DNA of 64,000 bases, taken from contig NC_052614.1 in assembly GCF_016545825.1 (NCBI RefSeq), forward strand, positions 26,809,669 through 26,873,668, written 5' to 3'. Below the pieces are notes generated by a model. The model made no database searches, was not told the origin of the DNA, and saw nothing but the letters and a program-made list of their open reading frames with translations. Position numbers and translations under genes: made by a program. Within the stretch, counting starts at the first letter, position 1. Every line of letters begins with the position of its first letter. This document shows, piece after piece, positions 1 to 11,013 of this stretch. The stretch comes from Eucalyptus grandis (taxonomy: Eukaryota; Streptophyta; Magnoliopsida; Myrtales; Myrtaceae).

Positions 1-1440
1 CGGGCAAATTTATATCAACTGGAACTTCAATATAAAGAGAATCCCCACAAGAATGCTTCTATGGACTGCACCAAACCAATTCAAAGTAGAAACAAATAAT
101 TTACAACAGGAAGAGAACTGGACGTTCATTGCATCTCCCCAAAAATAAAAATAAAGATAAAAATAAAAACAGACGATCCCTATGGAAAGATCCAGACATC
201 GCTCATTGCTCCAATCCACAGGAAAAAAAAAAAAAAACAAAATTCAGTTTCTCAACTAAACGTAATTGCATTAATTAATAACCTCCTGCCTTCCCCAACT
301 AAAGAACTAGGATTCTCTAACAGTTTTGTTCAATTTGCATCCTCACACGGTCCTTAGTGGGATCGCTCTAAACTGGAACAAGCACCTGTCAACAACTGAA
401 CGAGTCCGTATAGCATGGAAGCCACAAAATTAGTTGATATAATCAGCATTCGAACCTTAATAGCTTGGATAGACCTTTCTGTATAAAATCGGAGCTGTCG
501 CCAACATTGTACTTAAAAAGGACCCAGCCAGATGCTTCAAAATTCATGCCTTCAAAGCAAACACCAAAGCAAATGAAACCAATCATAAGGCAATCATTTA
601 GTATCTCCAATTACAAGGAAGATGACTTCATAGAGATACAGTAGAACCATGAATTAGAATTCCTGGTCAAAAGATCATCATTGGCAAATGATCACGCTGC
701 AATTGGACATAGATAAATTCGTAGCCCTAAAGAGTTTCAACAGCTATGCTTGATTAAATTTAGATAATATATAAGCAGTAGAAGTTCGCCCATCGTACAT
801 TAGGTATCATAAGAGATCAGGAGGGGTCCATGCTTACCAGATATGTTAAGACCTCAAACCAAGGCTTATGCAGGATTGTCATCTAACCCTTCAGTTTCAC
901 CCATCTAAAAATAACTACAAAATTTGACAAACAGGCCAACCAAGCACCAAGTGTCTGTTTCTCCCAGCCAGACCAGCCACGTCTGCTGACAGCATACAAG
1001 GCACAACACAGCTTTGCGATGGATAAGAAACAAGAGAATCAGCAGAAAGGAGAGAACCGGTCAGAGTGCAAGCAATGCCAAGGAGTTATGTCTAGATGGC
1101 TGTCCTGTGTACGTCCCCATGTGAGGCCTGATCACATATGCCAATCATGAATGAAGCACGAGAAGAAAGAGACCTTCTAGTTATGAAAGGTACCTACGTG
1201 GAATATTCAGAAATTAGGCAAAATCACAGTACCAGTTCATCTTTTCAGAATGAGATGCTAACAGTTTGCAACGAAGCATAACTTAGGTCCTGTCAGAAAA
1301 GTCTTCATACCGAGAACCTAGCATATTCAGAAATTAGGCCCTCAAGGTAGCACTACAAACTGAAAACAACCCGACAATCACTGTATCAGAAGTGGAAAAG
1401 TATTGCACTACCAATTCACCGAACAACGAGAATCCAGAAT
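1..1440 (-). repeat. Outlying copy of the array family
   Basis: This stretch holds no gene that I can support. Positions 1-110 and about 180-540 match 42214-42310 and 42960-43330 nearly base for base, including the run of unusual words around the 'gaatcccaacaagaatgct' and 'cattaattaataacctc' sections. The minus strand is T-rich like the introns of the main array. The part from about 560 to 1440 is only partly represented elsewhere in the window (for example near 43300-43500). It lies directly 3' (minus-strand sense) of the leader and promoter-like segments at 1440-2070, so it would be the first intron or body of a transcript running out of the left end of the window. Confidence 0.6.
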
Positions 1441-1830
1441 AAGCTGGTCAAAAACAGCAACGCAAAGTTCAATCGATCGCCCGATGAATCACTAAGCAAT
1501 CAAAGGATGAGGCGTAAACCAAAGAATTCCGATAACCAGTAGGAATCGTAGGCCAAGCGAAACCCTCAAGGATCTCCGCAACCAGATGATGCTTCACAAA
1601 ATCAGACAAGAAAGAAGAAAGCAAAATGAGGACACCATCAACAAAATCAATCAATCAATCTAGAAGCGGAAAACAAAAAAAAACAAAAAAAGAGAAGAAG
1701 GAAGGGCCGATGAAGAACGCCTACATCAACGATGACGAAATTGCAGAAGAAGCCATGGGGGAGAGAGTAGAACCAGGAACGCGGAACGAGAGCAACGGAT
1801 ACGAATGAGCACGAGAGGAGAAAAGGACTG
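1440..1830 (-). other. First-exon-like leader, minus strand
   Basis: On the minus strand this segment reads as a C/T-rich leader ending in 'CTCTCCCCC' immediately before an ATG at 1756. It continues through a polypyrimidine stretch into text homologous to the array (the Gly-Tyr-Arg-Asn coding stretch near 1540, also at about 32170 and 45510). The same leader-plus-ATG arrangement recurs at about 32210-32290 and 54780-54850. No long open frame follows. I read it as the 5' end of a transcription unit of unknown product; a long non-coding RNA or a decayed gene are both possible. Confidence 0.4.
1721..1756 (-). other. Short open frame at the leader ATG (11 codons)
   Basis: The minus-strand ATG at 1754-1756 opens an 11-codon frame (MASSAISSSLM) closed by TAG at 1721-1723. 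The context CCCCCATGG matches a good plant start context. The last codons contain a GT (GATGTAGGCG) that could act as a weak splice donor, so this may be the start of a longer spliced frame. It could equally be an upstream open frame or chance. Confidence 0.2.
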
Positions 1831-1859
1831 TTTTATTCATGGGGAAAGGATACCCCGAC

Positions 1860-2062
1860 CTCGGGTCGACCGTTGATGTAAATATGTATCCGAAGCGAGG
1901 ATCGTGATTTGGACGGCTGTGATCTGCTGACTGTTCAGTTTAGAAATTTCGACCGTTGCTTGACACGCTCGCCGTGAGAGAATTCACGATAGACGCCCGC
2001 TACGAATCATCTTCGACCACGTGTCAGTCGGTTGCTAACGGTCGTGTCTTGGCTTTCCCGCC
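1860..2062 (-). promoter_or_regulatory. Promoter-like region with AACGGTC repeats, G-box and E2F-like site
   Basis: Directly upstream (minus-strand sense) of the leader at 1440-1830. The motif AACGGTC occurs three times within about 175 bases: reverse orientation at 1868-1874 and 1951-1957, forward at 2037-2043. CACGTG, a G-box core, is at 2018-2023. TTTCCCGC, a match to the plant E2F consensus TTTSSCGC, is at 2054-2061. AACGG is the core of the mitosis-specific activator element. The region is GC-richer than its surroundings. That it drives minus-strand transcription is inferred from position only. Confidence 0.4.
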
Positions 2063-2149
2063 GAAATTTAGTGATTGAAAATAATATTATTTGGATTTAA
2101 AAAAATTAGGGGTAATATTACTACCTACCTACCGACCCATGTTTTTTAA

Positions 2150-4740
2150 TTTGAAAATTATTTTCACCTAGCTTATTTCGCTTAGCTGAAAACTGCCATC
2201 TAATTTTTAAATGTGATATCTATTGTTTTTGAGGCATTTTATTATACTCCCCTTGATTTGAGTCAATCAATAAAATTACTAAAACGAGCTGCTTTTTCAA
2301 TGAAAAATTTATATATATGACATCTACATATATCTCTCTTTAGTTGTTACTCGAACTCGAGATAGCAACATTCATGGCGACTCGCTACTTAAGCTCATGG
2401 TGGCCATGATCGCCAAATTCGAGTGGCACTATGGCGAGGGACGATTGATGTCAGTGGGGTGGTCAAAGGGGACTAGGGCAGTGGCTAGTGGTGGGGTGGG
2501 CGATGTACGTGCATGAATTTTTTTTCATGTCACTAATTTGACATATATCCCCACTTGAAAATAACAAGCGGGTCATGACATGGTACATGCAATTTATTAT
2601 TCATGTTAGCAATCTAATAGTCCATGTTTTTTTTTTAAAGTCTAAAAAAAGACTAACATTGAAATTATACAAAATACAAAATTGCTTTAAAAAAATTAAT
2701 AGAACAAATTTAGATTCTTGTGCAATTGTACAAGAACTATCAATCGCATTTACTCAAGGAATTATGAAAATATCATGTCAAAGTTTCCCGTATTTAGGTC
2801 TAAACAAAAGTGAAAACGTTTGTTTTGCCAAATGATTCAAATCAAAAGTAACACAATAAAAGCCATTTAGGCAATGTTTGGTAACATTTGTTTGTTCCTC
2901 TATTTTTCGATTTCTTGTTTTCTAGAATAGAAAAAAAAATAGAAATACATTTGATAATATCAATTAATTTTTCTATTTTCACGAATAAATCGATAGCCAG
3001 CGAATAGATTTGGAATAAAAAAAAAAAGTAAAAAAAGCTTGCATTTTTGTTCATGAAAACAAAAAGAGAAACAAGCCATTTTAAAAAATTAAGTTTAACG
3101 TAACCTAATACTCGTCTTTACACAATCAACACAAAGTCAAGTCTCTCGACCCAATCCTAGTCCCTATTTTCGAAATTAAAAAAATCAAAGAATAAGATAA
3201 AAAAAAACTAAAAATAAATAAAATTCATAAATTAGAGAAAATTTAGAAATTAGATTTTGAGTAATTTTACTAAATTTAACTATTAATTCTAGTTTATAAT
3301 TAGTTTAGCATAAGAAATTATGAAAATATTTTCCAGAAAATTGGATTCAAAATTGAATAAAATCTTAGGGCTTTATCATATAGATTTTTGAATGCCATTT
3401 TATTTTAAAGATAATGTTATTTATAAATAAAAACTGTTTCCGAAATAGAAATGTTTCCAAACACATTCTTAATTCTAAGTGAAAAGAAGAACAATGGGAA
3501 TGCTCTTTCTTCGTAACTCGTTGCCAATGCTACTCCCCTCTATCATGATCTTGAGTGACAGCGTTGACAATTTGGTACCAACAATTGGCAATGTAAATGA
3601 AAGATGTACTTTTTTCACTTTAAATCTAGATTGGGCGGTTGTCATTAAATTTAGTTTTGATTAAAGGCTTTAATAATTTCATGTACTCTCATGAAATGAC
3701 CTAGCAACCTTGCACGTCGCAAATTGCCTCTTGGCCACCACTTAGGAATTTTAACAACGATTTATTACTATTTTTTTCCCTCGGTAGTACGTTCTACTTT
3801 AGTTTAAAAAGTTAGGAAGATTGTCTTAAGAGTATCATGAAAGATTATGTATTTTCTTTACATGTTTGAAAGATAGTGTTTAATTGTCCTAGGTGTAAAA
3901 CCTTGTGCTTTTTATTAATTGTTTGAAAGGTTGCATTGAATTTATTCTAGGTATATAAGGCTATGCCTTTTATTGGAATTTGTTCTTTTCTTAATATCCC
4001 AAGAACAACTTTCTTTATCCGATGACTATCTAAAATCCGAAAACATTGCTGAATTGTAATGCGGCCCTTCCCATCCTTTAAGTATTTATAGCATTGCAAT
4101 TAAGATTATTTTCTAGAAGACCCATATTTTTCAATTTTTCTCTTCATCCCAAAAATTTCGATTATATATTTAGTACAACCTGATAATTATTATCCTTCTA
4201 ACTTGGATGGCTTTCGACTAACCTCATTTTTTCTTCCTGACTAGGTCCTCATCCTTAAAATCCTCTCAAAATTGAAACCGATGAAAAGTCCGAGTGCCCG
4301 TTTCTCTAGTCTTTGGATATTATCCCACCATCTGGTTTATACAAAGTCTACCAATTCATAACTACTAAGTTAATGAGTCTATAAACAAGTCCTAAACAAG
4401 TACCAAACCATGAGCTTGTCTTTTTGTCAATCTTAGATAATTTTACTTATGTATCATTATGGAGTTCTACACATGACAATAGTTTCAATTGCAAATGAGA
4501 TAGCATATGGCAGTTTGTTATCCTTTAGAAATACTGGCTTAAAATAAAAATATCTTCCATTTGCAAAACAACAAAAATAATTCGACTCTTCCCGATGTAT
4601 CAATTCATTCATCTCCTTCACCATCAAAGGCCTATTTACAATACCAGCAATTGGATTTTGCAAGTTAGTAATCATGAATTGTCTATTTGTGAGAAGATTT
4701 TTGAGCATTTAACATCAGACAAAAAACCATGCTTACCAAT
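2150..4740. repeat. AT-rich duplicated segment, copy 1
   Basis: Aligns along its length with 5501-8500. Shared landmarks include 'tggtggccatgatcgccaaa' (2399 and 5745), 'gtcaaaggggactagggcag' (2462 and 5810), 'attggcaatgtaaatg' / 'attggtaatgtgaatg' (about 3583 and 7120) and 'gagttctacacatgacaata' (4461 and 8210). Copies are diverged (many substitutions and indels) and copy 1 lacks the retroposon and the roughly 260-bp stretch present in copy 2. No open frame is shared between the copies, so I see no gene here. It contains a MITE-like element at 2864-3481. Confidence 0.8.
2864..3481. mobile_element. MITE-like element inside repeat copy 1
   Basis: The left end (CATTTAGGCAATGTTTGG) and the reverse complement of the right end (CACTTAGAATTAAGAATG, followed by TGTTTGGAAACATTT) share a CAYTTAG terminus and a GTTTGGNAACATTT block, as imperfect terminal inverted repeats. 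The body is AT-rich and has no transposase frame. The orthologous element sits at 6439-7021 with clearer ends, so the insertion predates the segmental duplication. No confident target-site duplication was found and the superfamily is unassigned. Confidence 0.45.
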
Positions 4741-4749
4741 TGAGACTCG

Positions 4750-5067
4750 TCAGACCAGTTTCATCATATTTAGGGTTGCATGCGTGAACCAAACATTCCC
4801 ATAAAACGACAAAGTCATGAAGAGACCATGCGAAACCTTAGATCTTCGCCAAAGAAGAAAGTAGTTTGTGCAAAGCAAGATGATTAAAAAAATCAGGCCC
4901 CCAAAAAAAAAAAAAAAAAAAACAATTCTCCCATCAACAATATCAAGAAAGGACAAGAACACAAATCCTCATTTGATATCTCCTCTAAAAGACGATCGAT
5001 TTCGCAGAGGCCGAACAGAAAAGGGAGAGAGAGCAGAACCAGAATCACAAGACGGGAGTCGAACGGC
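4750..5067 (-). other. Leader-like transcript start region, minus strand
   Basis: Lies 3' (minus-strand sense) of the TATA box at 5068-5075. The minus strand reads a C/T-rich leader (CTGCTCTCTCTCCCTTTTC) that resembles the leaders near 1780 and 32250, then a T16-type tract at about 4902-4922 and 'TGGGGGCCTGATTTT'. The only early ATG frame is nine codons long. A 136-residue plus-strand frame over the same bases is built on the A-tract and has no recognisable domain. The product, if any, is unknown. Confidence 0.35.
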
Positions 5068-5075
5068 TATTTATA
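5068..5075 (-). promoter_or_regulatory. TATA box (TATAAATA), minus strand
   Basis: The plus-strand bases tatttata read TATAAATA on the minus strand, within a C/G-richer flank, and are followed 20-60 bases downstream by the C/T-rich leader that recurs in this window. This is the clearest core-promoter signal seen. It would start transcription near 5035-5045 leftwards. Confidence 0.5.
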
Positions 5076-5339
5076 AGGATTCACCCACTTCCAGAACGAC
5101 AATGATCATCCGAAGCAAAGTCGGACAAAATAGGAAATTGGAAATCGGATGGCACGGAACATTATATGATGATGCGTTGACAGTGGGGCTGGCAGTATGG
5201 CCTTGGGCCTTAGGATGCACACAATTGTCTTGGATGGGTTGCGCATTAAATTTAAGAATGGACGCAATGCTTCCTTGACCTTGTGTCCTAATCAACTGGT
5301 CATCCGCGTGGAATGACTGTTTCCGGTTCGAAGTTCAGT

Positions 5340-5500
5340 CTTCATTTAATGAATGTTTTAAAAGTATTTATTTTTATTTTATAAAACATCATTTTTATTA
5401 TTTAAAAAATAAAGAAGAAAAATATTATCCTTGTCCAAAATATGATTGGAATAATTTGTTATCGATAATATTAATTATTTCAAATGATACAGGCAGCTAT
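5340..5500. other. AT-rich spacer
   Basis: Low-complexity AT-rich DNA between the TATA-bearing segment and repeat copy 2. Nothing recognisable. Confidence 0.4.
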
Positions 5501-6116
5501 TTGAAAATTATTTTCACCCAAGTCCTTTCACTTAGCTGAAATATGCTATCTAATTTTTAAAAGTGCCACCTGTCGTTCTTGAGGTATTTCATTATGCTCT
5601 CCTTGACTTGAGTCCATTGAGAAAATTACTAAAATGGGCTACTTTTTTAATGGGAAATATATATATGCCGTCTACGTATATTTCTCTCCACTCGCTATTT
5701 GAACTTGAGCTAGTATCATTCATGGCAGCTCGCTACTTGAGCTCATGGTGGCCATGATCGCCAAATTCGAGCAGCACCATGGCGAGGGATGATTGATGTC
5801 AGTTGGGTGGTCAAAGGGGACTAGGGCAGACGTGCATGAATGTTTTCATGTCACTGATTTGGTATATGTCCCCACATGAAAATAATAAGTGGGTCATGAC
5901 ATGGCACATGCACTTTATTATTCATGTTAGCAATCTCATGGTCCATGTTTGAAAAAAAAAGTGATATGAAAAAAAAAAGTATAATCAAGACTAACATTGA
6001 CATTATGTAAAACACAAAATTGCTTTAAAAAAAAGTAATAGGACAATTTAGATTCTTGTGCAATTGTACAAGAACTATGGGTTGCATTTACTCTATGAAA
6101 ATATCATGTAAGTTTC

Positions 6117-6394
6117 TAGTTTTTTTTTTTTTTTTTTTTGATAAGGGTAAGAACTGTATAGACTTAGCCAAAAGGATATACAAGAAAGGATGCCCGGCAC
6201 CTACAACAGGCAGACACTCGAGAAGACAGTGGAGTCAAAAAGAGTGTAAGGGTGCCGTGGTTCCAAAAAGAAAAACAAAAGGCAAATCAAAACAAAGAGA
6301 GCTAGAACCAACAAAACAGAAAAGGGGCAACCAACATCATCAATAAAAAAAAGATGAATGGAGATCCCATCTTCGTTGATAAAATAAAGAAAGG
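6117..6394 (-). mobile_element. Short poly(A) retroposon (LINE 3' fragment or SINE-like)
   Basis: Compared with copy 1, copy 2 is interrupted here by a sequence that on the minus strand ends in CCCTTATC followed by about 20 A residues, the way plant L1-type elements end. The flanks carry AGTTTC at 6111-6116 and again at 6395-6400, extendable to AGTTTCNAGT with one mismatch, as expected for a short target-site duplication. About 260 bases long with no reverse-transcriptase frame, so it is either a strongly 5'-truncated LINE or a SINE; no clear Pol III A/B boxes were found. Confidence 0.65.
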
Positions 6395-6438
6395 AGTTTC
6401 AAGTATTTTGGTCTAAACAAAAGTAAAACAATGAAAGC

Positions 6439-7021
6439 CACTTAGGCCATGTTTGTGAGTGTTTTAACCCTCTATTTTTCTATTTCTTGTTTCTCGAAAT
6501 AGAAAAAAAAAAAAAATAGAAATCCGTTTGAAAAAGTCGACTAATTTTTCTATTTTCAGGAATAAATTGATGGCTAGGTAATAGATTTGGAATAGAAACA
6601 AAAGTAGAAAAAACTTACTTTTTGTTCTTGGAAACTAAAAGAGAAATGATGTCATTTAAAAAAAAAAATTAATGTAATCCGATGTTTGTCTTTACACAAT
6701 CGACACAAAGTCAAGTCTCTTGAGCCAATCCTAGTCCCAATTTTCGGAATAAAATTCATAGATTCATAAATTTAGAGAAAAATTAGAAATTAGATTTTGA
6801 GTATTTTACTAAATTTAAGTGTTAATTCTAGTTTAGAATTAATTTAGCATAAAAAATTAAGAAAACATTTTCCTGAAAATTGGATTCAAAATTAAATAAA
6901 GTCTTAGGGCATTACTCTAGAGATTTTTGAATGCTGTTTTCTTTTAAAGATAATGCTATTTCTAGATAAAAAATTGTTCCCATAATAGAAATATTTCCAA
7001 ACACACTCTTAATCCTAAGTG
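6439..7021. mobile_element. MITE-like element inside repeat copy 2
   Basis: Begins CACTTAGGCCATGTTTGTGA and ends in CACACTCTTAATCCTAAGTG. The termini CACTTAGG / CCTAAGTG are perfect inverted repeats, with a further GTGTTTGG-like match inside. Body AT-rich, non-coding, with an internal palindrome-like run around AGAAATAGAAAAA. Orthologous to 2864-3481. Confidence 0.55.
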
Positions 7022-7609
7022 GAAAAAAAGAACAATGGAAATGCTCTTTCTTTGAAACTCATTGCCACTCCCCACTTTCATGATCTCGAGCGATAGTGTT
7101 GGCAGTTTGGTACCAACAATTGGTAATGTGAATGAAAGATGTGCTTTTTTTTTCACGTAAAGTTTAAATCTAGATTGGGCAATCGTCATTAAATCTATTT
7201 TTGATTAAATGCTTTAATAATTTCATGCACTCCCCATGCAATGACTGGGCAACTTTGCACGTTGCAAATTGCCACTTGGCTGCCACTTAGGAATTTTAAC
7301 AAAGATTTATTACTATTTTTTCCATGGTAATACGTTCTACTTTCTTTTAAAAAGTAATGAAGATTGTCTTAAGAGTATCCTGAATATTGAAGATTATGTA
7401 TTTTCTTTACACGTTTGAAAGATAGTGTTTAATTGTTTTAGGTGTAAAACCTTGTGCTTTTTATTGATTGTTTGAAAGGTTGCATTGAATTTATTCTAAG
7501 TATATAAGGCCGTGCCTTTTATTGGAATTTGTTCTTTTCTTAATATCCCAAGAACAACTTTCTTTATCCGATGACTATTTAGAATCCGAAAACATTGCCG
7601 ATTTAGAAA

Positions 7610-7872
7610 TTGTAATGTGGCAGTCTTTCTTACATGGAACATAATAACCTATTAAATTGCATTATGGTCCATATTTTCAAAGGAGATTGTGATGTCCATT
7701 GGATTTCAACGATATAAATAATCCTCATTTCGGTGAATTTGTGCTCGCCTTTTTTCCTCTTTCAATTTTATCCCTACCTTTCTAGCTTGGCAAATCCCCA
7801 CCTTTCCAAATTATATCAAACAAATTCCAAAACTACATTCCCTAAAATTAAATCATTCTAATTACCTTCAGC
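7610..7872. other. Segment present only in repeat copy 2
   Basis: Between shared text 'cattgc(c)ga..ttgtaatg' and 'cccttcccagcctttaag' copy 2 holds about 260 bases lacking in copy 1 (joined at about 4060). It is either an insertion in copy 2 or a deletion in copy 1. I see no inverted repeats or duplicated flanks that would decide. Confidence 0.4.
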
Positions 7873-8549
7873 CCTTCCCAGCCTTTAAGTATTTATAGCA
7901 TTGCAATTAAGATTATTTAGTATAGCCTGATAATTATTGTCCTTTCAACTTGGATGGCTTTCTACTAACCTCATTTTTTCTTCCTGATTGCGTCCTTGTC
8001 TTAAAATCCTTCTCAAAATTGAAGCCAAAGAAAGGTCTGAGTGCCCATTTCTCTCGTCTTTGGATATTATCCCACTATTCGGTTTATACAAAGTCTACCA
8101 ATTCATAACTACTAAGTTAATGAGTCTATAAACAAGTTCTAAACAAGTACCAAACCATGAGCTTGTCTTTTTGTCAATCTAAGATAACTTCACTTATGTA
8201 TCACTATGGAGTTCTACACATGACAATAGTTTAAATTGCAAATGAGATAGCATATGGTAGTTTGTTATCCTTACTATTGTAATAGAAATACTAGCTTGAA
8301 ATAAAAATATCATCCATTTGCAAAACAGCAAAAATAATTCGACTCTTCCCTACGTATCAATTCATTCATCTCCACCACTAAAGGCCTATTACGTGGTCCA
8401 TACCAGCAACTGGATTTCGCAAGTCAGTAATCATGAATTGTCCATCTGTGAGAAGATTTTTGAGCATTTAACATTAGACAAAAAACCATGTTTGCTAATA
8501 ATAAGATCTTTAATTTGGGTGCTCACCAAGCCAATTGAAAGTGGAAAGG

Positions 8550-9480
8550 GATAATCTGCCATGATGTTAGAGAATATATGCACTCAGTTTCTCATCTCAC
8601 GAGGCAAAAGCATCCAATAAGACAAAGAATGGACAATAAAACCGGGTCTCTACTCCATAAGTGAAACTGCCATCAATGTTTGCATACATATGACCAAGTG
8701 AAGCAACTAGATTTAGTTTTACAAATAGGACTCAATTGTAGTTTTATCGAGTGAAGTTCACATAAAAAGATGAGAGCATGTTATCATAAATGCGGAAGAC
8801 TTAAACTAGCACCTAATATCATTAATACCAAAAATACCCCCAAAAGATGCAAAAGGAAGAGTCCCAAATGATCAAGCAAAGCAACAACTATACATAGCCT
8901 TGGACACGATACTCCATTTTAGTAATTGTAGTTTCATCCAGTGAAGTTCACAAACAAGCGATAGCACGACATCATTGAAGGAGACTTGAACTGGCACCTA
9001 AAATGAACCATTTATACTAAAAATACCCCCAAGTGAAGCAAAGCGGTAAAAGTTTGCAAAGTCAAGTCATTCCCCAAAAAGTTAGTTAAAATGGGCATAC
9101 ACTTCAAACACGAACTGGGTTGATTCATCACTGATGGAGCGTTGTGATTAGAATAAGAAACTACATAAGGGAAAAGTGAAAGGGAAATTGAGCTTTACAC
9201 AAAAATGCTTGCAACGGCGTTCCTCTTCATCAACTTGGAAAATTTTTAAGGTGAGGAAAGAAATACGATTAATTTAGTTGGAAAAAAATAGATCTACTTG
9301 AGAATTTTTTTTCTCCTAGTGGGAGCACAAGGATCGTCCTTGCCGATTTATATGAAAACGAAAATGCTAGATAGTTACTTGCAAAAGTGAAAATTACGGC
9401 TGCCATAGGAATCTTCATTTTCATAAGGCTCCAAATGCCTTCACTAAACATTCATATGGGAAAAGTGAAAAGACACTTGC
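8550..9480 (-). repeat. Array-family sequence matching 24840-25190 and 42310-42870
   Basis: Shares 'ggactcaattgtagtttta' and 'gtgaagttcaca' blocks and the 'accatttataccaaaaatac' block with 42450-42760 and 25040-25170, with clear divergence. No coding frame. This is the most diverged part of the array family on the right side of the duplicated AT-rich segments. Confidence 0.6.
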
Positions 9481-9739
9481 AAAAGTGCCCATGTCACCTA
9501 GATACCTCGTAAAAGCAAATATCTAAGAGATACCAATTCCAGAATGCCCATGATAACTAGTTAGCGAACACTCAAAATATGTCCGGTAAGGAAACTTGAC
9601 TCAGAACACCCACAATTAGATGCCATGAATGAAAATCCAAGACCAGTTACAAGAATCGCCACTACTCATCTGGCAAATCTCAAGAATTTAAGTCTCCATT
9701 AAATACAGATCATGGGCTAAGGACATCACTTCCAAGGGT

Positions 9740-10530
9740 TAGCACATCACACCTTGACCAAAATGTTAACAACTGCTATATGCACATCATGTTTGCTTTT
9801 TTGACAACCACAATTGTCTTCCTTTGTGCTAAAATACAAAGGTGCACAATTTGCTTGACAAAGTGAACAACTGACCATACAAAGAAATATGTTCAAGAAT
9901 CCAAAAATACAAGCAGATACAAACACCATACATCCAGCGGGAAGGCACAATTCTTTGTGAATATTCAGAACAGATTATTATTTTTTTTTTGGGGGGGTCA
10001 AGTTCAACATTGGGTGATAGTTCATGCAACATATGAACCCTACCTAAAGCAACATGTCCACACTATTTCATGGAAAGAGGGAGCTTAAAAAGAGTACAAA
10101 AACATTCAAACCATCCACACCACATGTCCCCACGAGCATATATTACCAAGCATCCTCGCAGTTATAGTTTTAAAGGAACGAACTAGAGCCACCTTCTGCC
10201 TTCTGCCGAAAATGAAGATAATAGAATATAAGTTTTGGAGAGAAGGAGGGGTGAATCCATCTAGAGGGATCGAGCCAACTTGTGGCCACGTAACTCTCCA
10301 TTTCAACACACAAGCAATATAGGACTGATTTGTCAGCATTATATCAACTGGACATTCGATATAAAGAGCAAACAGGAAGAGAACTATATGTTCATCGCAT
10401 CACCTCTAATCCTCGAAAATAAAATATCACAAACCACATCTTTGTAGACTTCATGCATTGACAAACATCCCTATAGAAAGATCCAGGCATTGCTCATCAC
10501 TCTAATCAACAAAGAAAAACAACAATTCAG
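9740..10530 (-). repeat. Array-family sequence matching 23760-24900, 41150-42230 and 63480-64000
   Basis: Shares the landmarks 'gacaaagtgaacaactgac', 'aaaaatacaagcag', 'acacacaagcaatata' and 'atatcaactgg' in the same order. The segment around 9982-9997 has a T/G homopolymer run (T9-10 then G7) where the other copies have ordinary sequence. No gene seen. Confidence 0.65.
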
Positions 10531-10559
10531 TAGCTCGACTAAATAGAATTGCGTTAGAT

Positions 10560-11008
10560 ACTGTCCTTTTGCAAGTACGTCCAACAGAGAGGCCATCCAA
10601 TGACAATCAGAGATCTTATGTCGAACTTCAAGCCCTCAAAGCATAGTCAAGCTAGTTCTCGCACACCCTATCATAAAAGCACGGCCAAAATATAGATTGA
10701 TTAGGGGCTGACCCGTATACATATAGAGCGACGACATTAAAAGAACCCCAAATCCAATAATTGGGAGCTTATCCAATTTCAAACAAAGCCTAGACTTCAT
10801 AATTCAACAACTCGGCCACACAAAAAAGGCAATAGATCGTCACTTATAAAATCTGGCAAAACTCCACCATATAATAAGAACAAAGACAATCATCATCTTT
10901 CCACTCTGAGGGAATCAATTAAGGAATAGGATATTCAATAAAAACACAAGTGCCTACACAGCAGGAGTAGATCAAAATTTTAGTTCTTCACCCAGTCCTG
11001 AAGATGAT
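10560..11008 (-). repeat. Array unit interrupted by the copia insertion (left part)
   Basis: Carries the unit landmarks 'gagcttatccaatttcaaac' (about 10765), 'aaggcaatagatcgtcac' and 'ttcttcaccc..cctgaagatgatca' found in every superblock (for example 20310-20480, 34690-34860 and 58190-58350). The next bases of the unit ('aaccaaagatagatttgaat') resume at 16140 after the retrotransposon. Confidence 0.7.
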
Positions 11009-11013
11009 CAACC
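11009..11013. repeat. Target-site duplication, left (CAACC)
   Basis: CAACC directly precedes the 5' LTR and is repeated directly after the 3' LTR at 16139-16143. Five base pairs is the usual length for Ty1/copia integration. Confidence 0.9.

Larger units (their letters stand above)
5501..8500. repeat. AT-rich duplicated segment, copy 2
   Basis: Second copy of the 2150-4740 segment. It is longer because it carries a poly(T)-headed retroposon (about 6117-6394) and a stretch of about 260 bases at 7610-7872 with no counterpart in copy 1. The right boundaries differ: copy 1 runs into 'accaattgagactcgtc' while copy 2 runs into 'gctaataataagatc'. No shared open frame exists. Confidence 0.8.

Noticed and set aside
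2575..3664. Short open frames in repeat copy 1
   Set aside because: None is preserved in copy 2 despite clear DNA homology.
4868..5278. 136-codon plus-strand frame
   Set aside because: It is driven by a poly(A) run coding poly-Lys and lies antisense to the TATA box and leader. No domain or splice context supports it.
6056..6346. 96-codon plus-strand frame
   Set aside because: Spans the antisense of the retroposon insertion, with poly-Phe from its poly(T) head.
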